Program-made: the position numbers and the translations under genes
Notes under the pieces: model-generated
What the model saw: only the letters and a program-made list of their open reading frames with translations
Told to the model about the DNA's origin: nothing
Database searches by the model: none
In this document: piece by piece, positions 19,614-28,015 of the stretch
How the letters are laid out: every line of letters begins with the position of its first letter
Numbering within the stretch: position 1 is the first letter of the stretch
NCBI RefSeq assembly: GCF_000275845.1
Contig: NW_006766944.1
Span: forward strand, 1-28,015
Source: Dichomitus squalens LYAD-421 SS1
Taxonomy: Eukaryota; Basidiomycota; Agaricomycetes; Polyporales; Polyporaceae
Reading direction: 5' to 3'
Length of the DNA: 28,015 nt

Positions 19614-22178
19614 ATGGACAAATCTGCTTCAATTGCCGCTGCTTTCGGTGCCGGCAAGCTCCCCTCACAGCAACAGCTCTCGAAAGCCATCGACAATGCC
19701 TTCAACTCACCCTTCCTCACCAACAAACCCTCTACCGATGTAGGAGAGCTTAGCGAACAGGGACAGCAGCTGCAGGACGGCGTTCGCCAGCTGCTTCTCG
19801 CCTACAAGAAGCTTGGTGACAACAAGAACTGTACGTATCCTCGTTACTTACTCTCTGAACGGTACCCAACGGCACGTCATGGCAGCCGATGATATCTTCC
19901 AGGAGTCCATATGGCACCTCTCCGAAGCTGACCTTTCGAACTCCTCCACAAACGCGATGGACGTCGACACCGATCAGGCCAAGTCCGACGCCCGTGCCCT
20001 CGCTCATTCCCTCCGCGTCCTCGTTACCGTCGTGTCCGACAACCTCACCAACGAGGGTCGCTCTGTCTTCCATGACTTCGCCTCCTTCATGCGACTCGCT
20101 CTCGCCGACGCAGCCGACCAAGTCAGTGGCAGCGCCCACAATGCCGCCGAGGTCCTCCGCGAAGTCGACTCCGACGTCGCAGAGGGCCAACGCAACGAAA
20201 TTGGTATGAAACGCAAGGCCGAGGACGATCCGGAGAATGCGGACGCGCGTGTCAAGTTCGAAAAGGGCATGGACTCGGTCAAGGACGTTGGCTCCAAGGC
20301 CATCGGTGCAGGTCAAGTTGCAGCGCAGACCACCCAGGATCTTGCCAACCGCGCATCTTCGCGCCTACAGGATGCGTTCTATAAGGTCCGCATTTCCAAC
20401 GCTTCGCACTCCAGCTCTCACTAACTTTGCCCAGGTCTGCGACCGCGCTCAGAGTGACGAAGACTATCACAAGGCTATCTCCACCATTTTCGAGCTTGCC
20501 GACAAGGGGGTCCACCGTTCCCTCGACACCGTAGGCGACGTCAACAAGTCGACCGACCTCGATGACTTCATCGACGACCCCACTCCTGAGAAACACCTCA
20601 TCACCGCCATCCGCGGCATCCGCCAAGTTATCGAGCGCCTCGCCAACAACAAGTCCCTTGACGACTTCTTCGGCGCCCTCCGCGTATGTGGCGTCGACAT
20701 TCAGCAGGATCCAGCCATCCGCGACTGGTTCGACAAGTTCATCGCGTACCTCCGCAAGAACCTCGATGAGCGCGGGTACGCTCGCAGCGAAGAGTCTCAG
20801 AAGAAGCGTGAGGAGCTGCGCCACGAGTGGAAGGAGCTCTCCAGCAAGGATTCAGACAAGGGTCTCAAATGGAAGGAGGACTTCGCCGCGCTCCGTCGCG
20901 AGGCCACGGAGTTCCAGCGCGCCATTGACCGTGATGAGGACCTTCGCGACGTCCATCGGGCTCGTGCGCGCCTTGGAGAAGATATCGAGAACACACTCCT
21001 TGCCGCTGGTACCGCTGGCGCGCAGACCTTCATGGAGCGCGCGCCGTGGTTCTGGCAGGATGTGTTCAACGTGTACCTTCCGAGGCTCGTGGAGTCAGTC
21101 AAGGACATTCCTATACCCAGGTGTGTCTTTTATTTTTCCATTCTGTGCGTCGCGGCGTGTGTACCGACATCGTGCCTTTAGAACCGAATACAAGGACGAC
21201 GAAGTCGAGTTTGTTCTCGAAGATCTCGACATCTCAAGGTTCTCCTTCCTCCCAGGCCACGCATACATTCGCAACATCACCGACATCGATATCAAGGCTC
21301 CTTCGGCCGGCCAAACCGAGACCGCTGTCGGCACGCTCACTCGCATCTATCTTCAGGGCCTCCAGATCCAACTCAAAGAGGTGTCGTTCTACTACTACGA
21401 CAAGACGACAACGATGGGCCCCGCCGAGTTCAACGGATTACTCGAGTTCACGCTTCCGCCTCAGGGCGTCGACGTTGATGTTGTCGTTCGCTCCATCCCC
21501 AACTCGCCCGAGGGAAAGCTTGAGCGTGAGAAGCGCGAATCCTTCCTCGACATCCAGCGCGTCGACGTCAAGGTCTCCGAGGACGTCAACCTCACCGTCA
21601 AGCAGTCGAACCACCAGATCCTCGTCTCCGTCTTCCGGCCCATCATGCTCTCTCGCCTTCGCGAGACGCTCCAAACCATCCTCCAGCAACAGATCCACGG
21701 CGCGCTGCAGTCGCTCGACAAGATGGCGTGGGACGTTGGCCGCCGCGCTGAGGTTTTCGAGGATACTGGTCTCCCGCGCGGCGCGAGCCTCCTCGCTGGT
21801 TTCTGGTCAGAGCTCGGGCACTTCCAACGCTCGTCAGACCGCAGCCTGTTGAGCGGCTGGAAGGCGACGGGCACGGGCGTCATCAAGGACGACAACAACA
21901 CGCAGTTCGCTATGGGTGCCGAGCCGCAAGTCTTATCCGGGGACAAACACGGCCCTAAGGGGACATTCTCAGATAGCGTCGGGGAGCGCATCGACCGCAA
22001 CGTCGATGTTGACGCCACGGTGAAGGACGCAAAGGGTGTTGCGGAGCAGGCGACGGAGGTTGTCAAGGGGAAGTATCGGCAGGTGAAGAGCTGGAAGGAC
22101 ACCGTTCAGCAGAAGACGGAGGAGGAGAGGCAAAGGTCTGGATGGAACAGCCCGGCGTTCGACGCGCTTTGGGCGTGA
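19614..22178 (+). CDS. HAM1-like fungal protein (DUF5923/DUF4449 type)
   Basis: Four exons: 19614-19830, 19886-20385, 20435-21120 and 21182-22178; 799 aa. From memory of Pfam, the layout matches the fungal HAM1-like N- and C-terminal domain pair (formerly DUF5923 and DUF4449), whose C-terminal part is thought to resemble lipid-binding TULIP folds; I could not search for it. The N-terminal half is helical and highly charged, with DDFIDDPTPEKHLITAIRG and FRxxLRKN-type stretches. The middle has FVLEDLDISRFSFLPGHAYIRNITDID, broken into strand-like alternation, and VSVFRPIMLSRLRETLQ. No signal peptide or membrane helix is seen. Introns are 49-61 nt; intron 2 has a perfect CACTAAC branch site. The ATG at 19614 lies 65 nt after TATAAA. 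A role in membrane or lipid handling is inference. Confidence 0.75.
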
Positions 22179-24121
22179 ATGCGTACCCCGGCGTAGCACA
22201 CCTTCGATTGTTCTGGAATGCGTATGCGACAGAAACAATGGTTTAATGTAGCATACCATCTTGTAGCAAAGTGTATTGTAGCTCAGCGTGTATCATATTC
22301 ATGCACATGCACGATGATGGAACTACGACGCGTGTTTGGCCAAGATGTCGTCTCACCACACCTCCGAGTCGTTTGGATCTATTTGAATTTCTGCGCCCTC
22401 AGATAACTAGTAACCAGCCACAACGTGATGGTCAGTAACGTATGCTCGAAGGTCCATCCGGGTCACTACTTCTCGTTCTTGCGGCAACATCTAGCGCGAT
22501 TCTGACCATACTGAGGGTCTTGTCACTGTCAGGAATCTGGAAAAGCGATGTCGTCCGATGGAATATAGTGGCCCGAGGCTTGGGGAATGCACAGCAACCT
22601 GCCGTGAAGTTTCATCGAAGGCTACCAGTGACTGAAGATTCTCCCATAATAGGCTGGTTCTTACGAGATCCTCCTCCGATGAGCGGTGTCTGGCGCCACC
22701 GCAATTCCATGAGATCATACTTGTAGACGTTGTAATCTCATGACAATTTTGATCACGACGCATACGTTTGTCAAAAAATCCTCCGGTCATGGCTTTGACA
22801 CTGACCTGGTGGCTACATCGGACTCGCCAGGCTCTCCATTTAACCCGCATGAACGCATGAAGAAGCCGCTGAGATGTAACAGCATGCCAACAATGTCTAT
22901 GAACTTGGGGAGTGCTGATTGAAGCGGACGGATGAGGTGAACGAGGAAATTGTGGAGAGTTAAAACTCACTGGTCGACGGATCTCACCGGTTGATACAAT
23001 TGAAACTCCGCAAGCGCTCAAGTGTGAATAGCTCATCGGCAGTGAATTTAAGCCCTCACACTCTCGTTTCACACACTTTCTCTTCAGTCGATAGCAATGA
23101 AGCAGAGATGGCTGCTATTCGGTGTAAAAAGGCGCATGTCTCGTGTCTTTAGAAGGTCATGTCCTCTTGAACTATCTACCAGTGTCGTGCACAAACCATT
23201 CTGGGGCAGGTCTTCTTGAAATGTTCGAGCCTACTGTATACTTCCAAGAACATTCAGTCGTCCATTCTCAAGTTCAAGTCTGTCGCGTTAGCGGAGGGTA
23301 TTGCACAGCATGAAATGGGAAACTTTCCAAAAGTCGAGGACTGCACCTATACAACTCATAACGGTGCTCAGGGGGCGGAGTTGAGGAAGCCTCGTAGAGC
23401 GCTATGACGAGGCAATACGGATGGGGCATTCCCGACAACAGGTCGATGACGCTTACTTTCGAGAAGGCCACACATATTGCCGTCATTGCCGTGAATCCGT
23501 GAGAAATCCCATTTGTCGATGGCAAGCGCAGATTGTTTGCAGTTGAAGGGACGTGAGGAAAGGCAGTACAGAATATCTACGAAGACTTCACACTGCTTTT
23601 TGATATGGAGTGTAAATGCAAAATTTACTCATGACTGATCTCATAGATTCTTAGCAGTATAGGAATCACCAACTACCACAAAGACGACTCACTAGAATCA
23701 TCGGCGGCGTAGTTTCGAGTAGAGGGTTCGAGGCTCTTTCTTTGAATACCTATACTGGGATGGTTCTGAAATCGAGACAAGGTAAACGCCCGCGCGTCAT
23801 CTGTAGTGTGCTGTGGTATGCATTATTGCATGCAATGTATGCTCTCCATTCACGTGAGAAGGGCCTATGATCCTCATAAATGCTCCGCGGGCCTGTACAT
23901 AGCAGGTGGAGTCATAGACTAAGTAATAAGACATACTAGGGTCGTATGGCGACTAGGATAGTGCTCTGTGAGCGAAGACCTGACCCTGCGATAGTCTGGT
24001 TTCCGCTGATGATGCGATGCTGCTCGTTAGGAGCTGGCGGTTCTACCTGCCTATGAACATAACGAACATTCAGCAACCACTACCCGCCTGGTATGCTAAG
24101 TCCTACCTCAAGTCTCACTTC
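22179..24121. other. Gene-poor intergenic region
   Basis: About 1.9 kb, more AT-rich than the gene block. The longest frame (22491-23072, minus, 193 codons) has no motif, is composed like translated non-coding DNA, and is not flanked by plausible splice sites. No RNA gene, LTR or CRISPR-like array recognised. Confidence 0.5.
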
Positions 24122-24970
24122 TCAAATGACGTCGGTGGCTGAATCGGTGAGCATCGATGCGACCACTTGTGCGTCCAGATCAGAGTCGTCGTCGTCCGCT
24201 GCCCTGACTGTAGCAGGGATTTTTGCGGCTGCATTCTTTCCTCCAGGTCTTGCGGATGTTCGCGGAACCTGAGAGCGCGTCCTGCTGCGTAATTGTCTCT
24301 TCGGAGGGTCTGTGTTAGGCGCCGGATCATCTCTTGTGCGTTTCCTACTCGAGGGGGGCGGTCGCTTCTTCGCGGATGTCGAAGAGCCGCCGGATTTCCT
24401 GTCCTGAGAGGGCTTCGGTGCGACTGGCGTGCGTTTCGGTGCAGGTGTGTCGGGGCGCGATGATGGTACGTCGGGTGAACTCTCCTGTGGGATGCCGAGC
24501 GTACTCTCGTTTTGCCACATGGCGACCTTCCTGCGACTATGCAAATGGAGTTGTAGAGTCAGCATTCGCGATTGTGCGATTGCAAACAAGACAACTTGAA
24601 CGTACTACCACGGCGGGAGAACTGCGACGTCATGATGAGGGACTTCGCTGACAGGGCGCGCGTCGTTTGTCTGGTCGTTCTGTGCTTCGTACACATCCTT
24701 CATTAGGGATTTTGCAGGTGTTGGGGATGTAGTAGCCCAGATACCACCACCGCACCAGAGGGTCCAGATTCAGGAGACGACTGACGAGACTTTGGGCGAA
24801 AGGCGCCGATAACAGAGTTGCCATGGGTTTATAACTCCGATAGATCGCTTGATCTCTTTCGGCCTTGAGATGACAAACCCCGCCGACCGTCCAAGTCCAA
24901 CCTCAACAGCTCCAGCAATACGACTGCCGCTTCCGATCTTGTTTGCGAGCTCTTCGCGGGCGGACTTCAT
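24122..24970 (-). CDS. Tentative orphan gene with a low-complexity basic/acidic C-terminus
   Basis: The best-supported part is two exons, 24703-24606 and 24536-24122, joined by a 69-nt intron with a GTACGT donor, GCTGAC branch and CATAG acceptor. Splicing gives VLPPWYRRKVAMWQNES across the junction. A fuller model adds 24970-24836 and 24780-24745 and starts exon 3 at 24697, giving 225 aa in frame, but its first donor (GTTATA) and second acceptor (GAAG) are weak. The C-terminal half is Pro/Ser/Arg/Lys-rich with nuclear-localisation-like KKR and RKR clusters, then an acidic DDDDSDLD. No family recognised. Starting at the Met at 24703 would give 170 aa. A nuclear protein is a guess from composition. 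Confidence 0.42.
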
Positions 24971-25392
24971 ATTGCGTCTGCTTTGGTTGTCATATAACAC
25001 ACATTTAACAACTCCTGCATGCAGTGAGTTGTCGACCGATCCAATACGACTGACCCCAGATTGGCATGGCCCCCAGGCACGTCCTTCGTGAGCGGATGCA
25101 CGCCACACTTATATACTCTGGCATGGGACGTTCAAAATTCGCTTGAACGAACCGCATACGTTCCCCCCTATGGCTCCGAACCTTTCAGGGAAGACAAGGC
25201 ATTCCACGCTTCACGTAGGATCATTGACATTACTCACTCGGAGTCGTTGCTATTCTCGCATCTAAATACATGATTCATGAATCCGGGAACGATGAGCTAG
25301 CTTGATGATACATTCATCCTAGCTACAGGACAGATAGGCTCGCCTTGACAAAGTTCTCGCAGGCAAATCTCTCATGGAATGCTATAAAGAAA
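24971..25392. other. Intergenic region before the copia element
   Basis: About 420 nt between the tentative minus-strand gene and the proposed LTR start. No gene or repeat recognised; it may hold that gene's promoter. Confidence 0.4.
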
Positions 25393-25556
25393 TGTTGTAT
25401 TTCCCGGCACCGGTCAAAGCGCACGCGCCCTCCTGACGTCGGTATTTCCCTTTTTGTACTTATTTGTGGTTCCTGTACCTTTTGATCGTTGCGACACACG
25501 TCCGATAGTACCTTACGACATTGCTCATATACGCGAGACCTCCCGTCCATCCACCT

Positions 25557-25658
25557 CACCGTTCGTACCCCGAATGCTGAGGTGAGCCCATTCTCCGTAC
25601 TATACCGCACGTCCTATTCACTTACATTACGTAGCAATTACATTCGTTTATATTACAG
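25557..25658 (+). repeat. Leader repeat copy 1, with a 53-nt GT-AG insert
   Basis: Segments 25557-25581 and 25635-25658 match copy 2 (25681-25729) with one mismatch each. They are separated by 25582-25634, a 53-nt stretch starting GTGAGC and ending ACGTAG, with a CTTAC branch-like motif 10 nt before its end. Removing it gives the layout of copy 2 exactly. Confidence 0.7.
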
Positions 25659-25680
25659 GTCTGCTACGATATTCTACTTA

Positions 25681-25729
25681 CACCGTTCGTACCCCGAACG
25701 CTGAGCAATTACATTCATTTATATTACAG
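25681..25729 (+). repeat. Leader repeat copy 2, without the insert
   Basis: 49-bp copy of the repeat at 25557-25658 (CACCGTTCGTACCCC... to ...TATTACAG) with the two halves fused directly. It lies 22 nt after copy 1 and 30 nt before the gag ATG. Confidence 0.7.
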
Positions 25730-25756
25730 CTCACCGGGCGGCTCGAAACCTTATAG

Positions 25757-25771
25757 GTTATGAGCCCTGCT
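25757..25771 (+). other. Half-tRNA primer-binding site (initiator tRNA-Met anticodon arm)
   Basis: GGTTATGAGCCCTGC is complementary to GCAGGGCTCATAACC, the anticodon stem-loop of fungal initiator tRNA-Met as known from yeast. Drosophila copia and Ty5 use the same internal region, priming with a cleaved half-tRNA. The gag ATG at 25760 lies inside it, opposite the CAT anticodon. Confidence 0.7.
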
Positions 25772-28015
25772 GCGATGTCGCTCAACCTGTCCTCCGCCAA
25801 CACTACGAACCTGTACTCAGTCCCAAAGCTCGCCGCTGATGGATCAAACTGGATCACGTACAAGGAGCGAATACTCACAGTGTTGGGCACTCGAGGGTTG
25901 ATGCGCCATCTACTCGGTACGGCCCGTCGTCCACCTGCTCCCCCTGTCTGGCCCAGACCTTCCAGGCCAGCTACGGCCCCAGCTTCCTCATCCGCCACTG
26001 TCCCAGCCACTGCCGCTCCGGGCACTACAGCCGCCGCCCAGGCTTCGGGAACCAGTTCCGCTGGCACAGGGGATCCATACCCGACCTTGTCCGACGAGGA
26101 GTACCTTAAGAAGGTCGAGGAAGCCGAGACGAAAGCCGACGAGTACGATCAACGCGAATTTGCCGCCCGCCAGCAGATCTACAGTACGATCAGTGACACC
26201 ATGTTGCTGAAGGTCAAGTACCTGCCCGATGCGGCCAGCGTCTGGACCGCGATCGTCAATGAGTACGAAGGTAAATCCGAGATGTACGCAAATATCATCC
26301 GTACTCGCCTCCTGAATACCCGATGCCCGGAGGGAGCGAACGTGCGCGATCATCTCGATACGCTGTGGAACCTCCGTGAGCAACTTGCCTCCATGGGCGC
26401 CCAGTTTCCGGATCAGGAGTTTTCGGCGGCGATTTTCCAGTCGCTGCCAGAATCCTATGGCTACCTCCTCACGTCACTTTCGACCGCTGCACGTCTTGCT
26501 CGAAACCCTCTCACGCCGCTCGACATCATCCAATCGATCGCTGAGGAGTACGACCGGCGCACAGCCCAGTCACCACCCTCCGATACCGCGCTCGCCGCCC
26601 GCCAAGGAGCGAAGCCCGGAAAGACCCGAAAGGATGTCGAATGCTTCAACTGTCACCGTAAGGGACATGTCAAAGCAGACTGCTGGCGAAAGGGTGGAGG
26701 GAAGGAAGGCCAAGGACCCAAGGACCAGATGCCGAAGGGCGACCGACATGGAGGAGGCGGTGCATCCGCAAACGCCGCCACTGAACCGAGCGAGCATGCC
26801 TTCGCGATCACTGTCGACGAGTCAGCCTTAATCTCCGCCACTGCGAGTGGAGAAAGAGTGGACATCTACGACAGCGGTGCGACCCGCCATATATCGCCAT
26901 ATCGAGACGAGTTTGTCTCCTATCACGAGCTTCAGCCCCCACGTCCAATCACAGCTGCAGACGGACGTATCTTTTTGGCCATAGGCGAAGGGCAAGTCCG
27001 CAAGAAGCTGCCGAATGGTGACACGAGCACCGTCGTGACGCTCGAGCGAGTCTTGCATGCGCCAGACATCGCGTTTTCGCTCGTATCAATCCCACAGGCC
27101 GATAAAGCGGGATACTCCGCTGTTTTCGAGCAAGGTGAATGCCGCCTGTACCAGCGCGACTCCGGAGAGACGATCGCCAGGATCCGCACGACAAACGGAC
27201 TCTATCAAGTACGCCACCCCGAGCGTGCTGCTGCTGCTGCTGCTGTTGCTGCTGCTGCCGTCGTTGGACGGGGCCCTGTAGCAGAAATGTCAGAACTCGA
27301 GTTTCACCGCTGTATGGGGCACATCTCCCCCGTCGCCGGGAGGAAGATGATACAGGAGGGCAGAGTCCTTGGCGTGAGGCTCATAGGAGGCCCCGCTGCG
27401 GAGACCTGCGAGGCTTGCGTCCAGGCCAAGATTACGCGCGTGCCCATACCGAAGGAGCGCTCGAGCAAGCTCGCCAAACGCTACGGCGAGTACTTCCACT
27501 CCGACACCTGGGCAGCAGGGTGCACGTCCCTTGGGGGGAATAAGTACTGCGTCATGTTTACGGACGACGCGACACGCTGGACTAAGACTGTACCTGAAAA
27601 GGAGAAGAGTCAGGCATTTCCGGCGTACAGAGCGCTCGACGCCGAGGTGCAAACTCAGGAAGGCCGGAAGATCAAGGTCTTCCATTCGGACAACGGTGGG
27701 GAATTCACCAGCAAGGAGTTCGAGAGCTTCCTTGTGGAGCGCGGCACGCATCACGACGTCACCGTGCACGACACCCCCGAGGAGAATGGCGTCGCGGAGC
27801 GGGTGAACCGCACGCTCGCCGAACACGCCCGGGCCATGCTAATCGAGTCCGGGCTGCCCCAGTACCTGTGGCCGTACGCCATGCTCCATGCGACGTGGTT
27901 AAAAAACCGCGCGTCGACCCGTGCACTCGGCGGCAAGACGCCGTACGAGGCCCGCTACGGCTCCCCACCCGACCTCCGAGGCATCCGCCCGTTTGGCGCG
28001 AAAGTCTTCGTGCGC
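25760..28015 (+). CDS. Copia gag-pol polyprotein, partial (752 residues visible)
   Basis: Open in one frame to the window edge. The N-terminal capsid region begins with a short Ser/Asn-rich segment and the copia-gag hallmark DGSNWITYKERI. The zinc knuckle is C295-X2-C298-X4-H303-X4-C308. The aspartic protease has its active site in DSGA (Asp371). The integrase has the zinc-binding H516-X4-H521...C550-X2-C553 and the catalytic D582, D644 (HSDNGGEF) and E680 (NGVAER), with D644 and E680 exactly 35 residues apart, as in active enzymes. All key residues seen are intact. The ATG at 25760 lies in the primer-binding site; ATG 25775 is a possible alternative start. An alanine run from a GCT repeat sits between protease and integrase. 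Confidence 0.93.
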   Translation, partial: MSPAAMSLNLSSANTTNLYSVPKLAADGSNWITYKERILTVLGTRGLMRHLLGTARRPPAPPVWPRPSRPATAPASSSATVPATAAPGTTAAAQASGTSSAGTGDPYPTLSDEEYLKKVEEAETKADEYDQREFAARQQIYSTISDTMLLKVKYLPDAASVWTAIVNEYEGKSEMYANIIRTRLLNTRCPEGANVRDHLDTLWNLREQLASMGAQFPDQEFSAAIFQSLPESYGYLLTSLSTAARLARNPLTPLDIIQSIAEEYDRRTAQSPPSDTALAARQGAKPGKTRKDVECFNCHRKGHVKADCWRKGGGKEGQGPKDQMPKGDRHGGGGASANAATEPSEHAFAITVDESALISATASGERVDIYDSGATRHISPYRDEFVSYHELQPPRPITAADGRIFLAIGEGQVRKKLPNGDTSTVVTLERVLHAPDIAFSLVSIPQADKAGYSAVFEQGECRLYQRDSGETIARIRTTNGLYQVRHPERAAAAAAVAAAAVVGRGPVAEMSELEFHRCMGHISPVAGRKMIQEGRVLGVRLIGGPAAETCEACVQAKITRVPIPKERSSKLAKRYGEYFHSDTWAAGCTSLGGNKYCVMFTDDATRWTKTVPEKEKSQAFPAYRALDAEVQTQEGRKIKVFHSDNGGEFTSKEFESFLVERGTHHDVTVHDTPEENGVAERVNRTLAEHARAMLIESGLPQYLWPYAMLHATWLKNRASTRALGGKTPYEARYGSPPDLRGIRPFGAKVFVR
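27225..27258 (+). repeat. (GCT)n microsatellite inside gag-pol
   Basis: Eleven near-perfect GCT/GTT codons encode an Ala/Val-rich run between the protease and the integrase zinc-binding domain. Being a multiple of three, it stays in frame and probably forms a flexible linker. Confidence 0.8.

Larger units (their letters stand above)
25393..25729 (+). repeat. Proposed 5' LTR of the copia element
   Basis: Starts TGTTGTATTTCC and ends near TATTACA, which fits TG...CA termini; about 337 bp. The start resembles the TGTTGTATA terminus of the LTR at 1232-1692. A problem is the 27-nt gap between this end and the primer-binding site, longer than usual, so the true 3' border may differ. Without the 3' LTR the limits are provisional. 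Confidence 0.4.
25393..28015 (+). mobile_element. Ty1/copia LTR retrotransposon, 5' part (runs off the window)
   Basis: Proposed order: 5' LTR (about 25393-25729), primer-binding site (25757-25771), and a single gag-pol frame from 25760 to the edge. Domain order gag, zinc knuckle, protease, integrase, with integrase before reverse transcriptase, is the copia order. Reverse transcriptase, RNase H and the 3' LTR lie beyond the window. The frame has no stop or frameshift in 2256 nt, so the copy looks young. Target-site duplication cannot be checked. Confidence 0.85.

Noticed and set aside
4902..22178. Biosynthetic or functional gene cluster (oxidoreductase plus ABC transporter)
   Set aside because: The genes between them are ATG7 and SEC61, conserved housekeeping genes, and no backbone synthase or pathway regulator is present.
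22491..23072. 193-codon minus-strand ORF
   Set aside because: Composition rich in Ser/Arg/His/Cys without domains, no plausible start context, in a gene-poor stretch.
24630..24824. 64-codon minus ORF starting MATLLSAPF as the first exon of the orphan gene
   Set aside because: Its frame does not join the well-supported downstream exons through any good splice pair.

Overview
The window looks like a piece of a filamentous basidiomycete genome, probably an agaricomycete. The evidence is that the genes are densely split by very short GT-AG introns (mostly 48-66 nt, donors such as GTACGT, GTGCGT and GTAAGT, branch sites such as CTAAC and CTGAC), the coding DNA is GC-rich, intergenic gaps are short, and the protein families are fungal. 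I rebuilt the exons by reading across frames. For every intact gene the summed exon lengths are divisible by three.

Left part (1-4800): a non-coding, repeat-rich stretch contains what looks like the 5' end of a minus-strand LTR retroelement (LTR about 1232-1692, tRNA primer-binding site 1211-1222). Next to it is a minus-strand farnesyl pyrophosphate synthase (ERG20-like) locus carrying several independent lesions: an early stop, damaged splice sites, lost residues, a mutated substrate-binding Arg and a late frameshift. I call it a pseudogene. 3112-4800 has no gene I can support.

Central block (4900-22200), all on the plus strand and apparently intact: an old-yellow-enzyme-type NADH:flavin oxidoreductase (412 aa), the autophagy E1 enzyme ATG7 (676 aa), the translocon subunit SEC61 alpha (477 aa), a large ABCC/MRP-type ABC transporter (1613 aa, 18 exons) and a fungal HAM1-like/DUF5923-DUF4449 protein (799 aa). 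These are independent housekeeping or membrane-traffic genes, not a pathway cluster, although three act at membranes (ATG7, SEC61, ABCC).

Right part (22200-28015): a gene-poor stretch, a tentative minus-strand orphan gene with a low-complexity basic/acidic C-terminal half, and then the 5' part of a Ty1/copia retrotransposon. Its gag-pol frame is open from 25760 to the window edge through gag, zinc knuckle, protease and integrase. Its primer-binding site matches the anticodon arm of initiator tRNA-Met (a half-tRNA primer, as in Drosophila copia and Ty5) and contains the gag ATG. Just upstream are two tandem copies of a leader segment that differ exactly by a 53-nt GT...AG stretch, as if one copy were spliced and the other not. 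This is the most unusual structure in the window.
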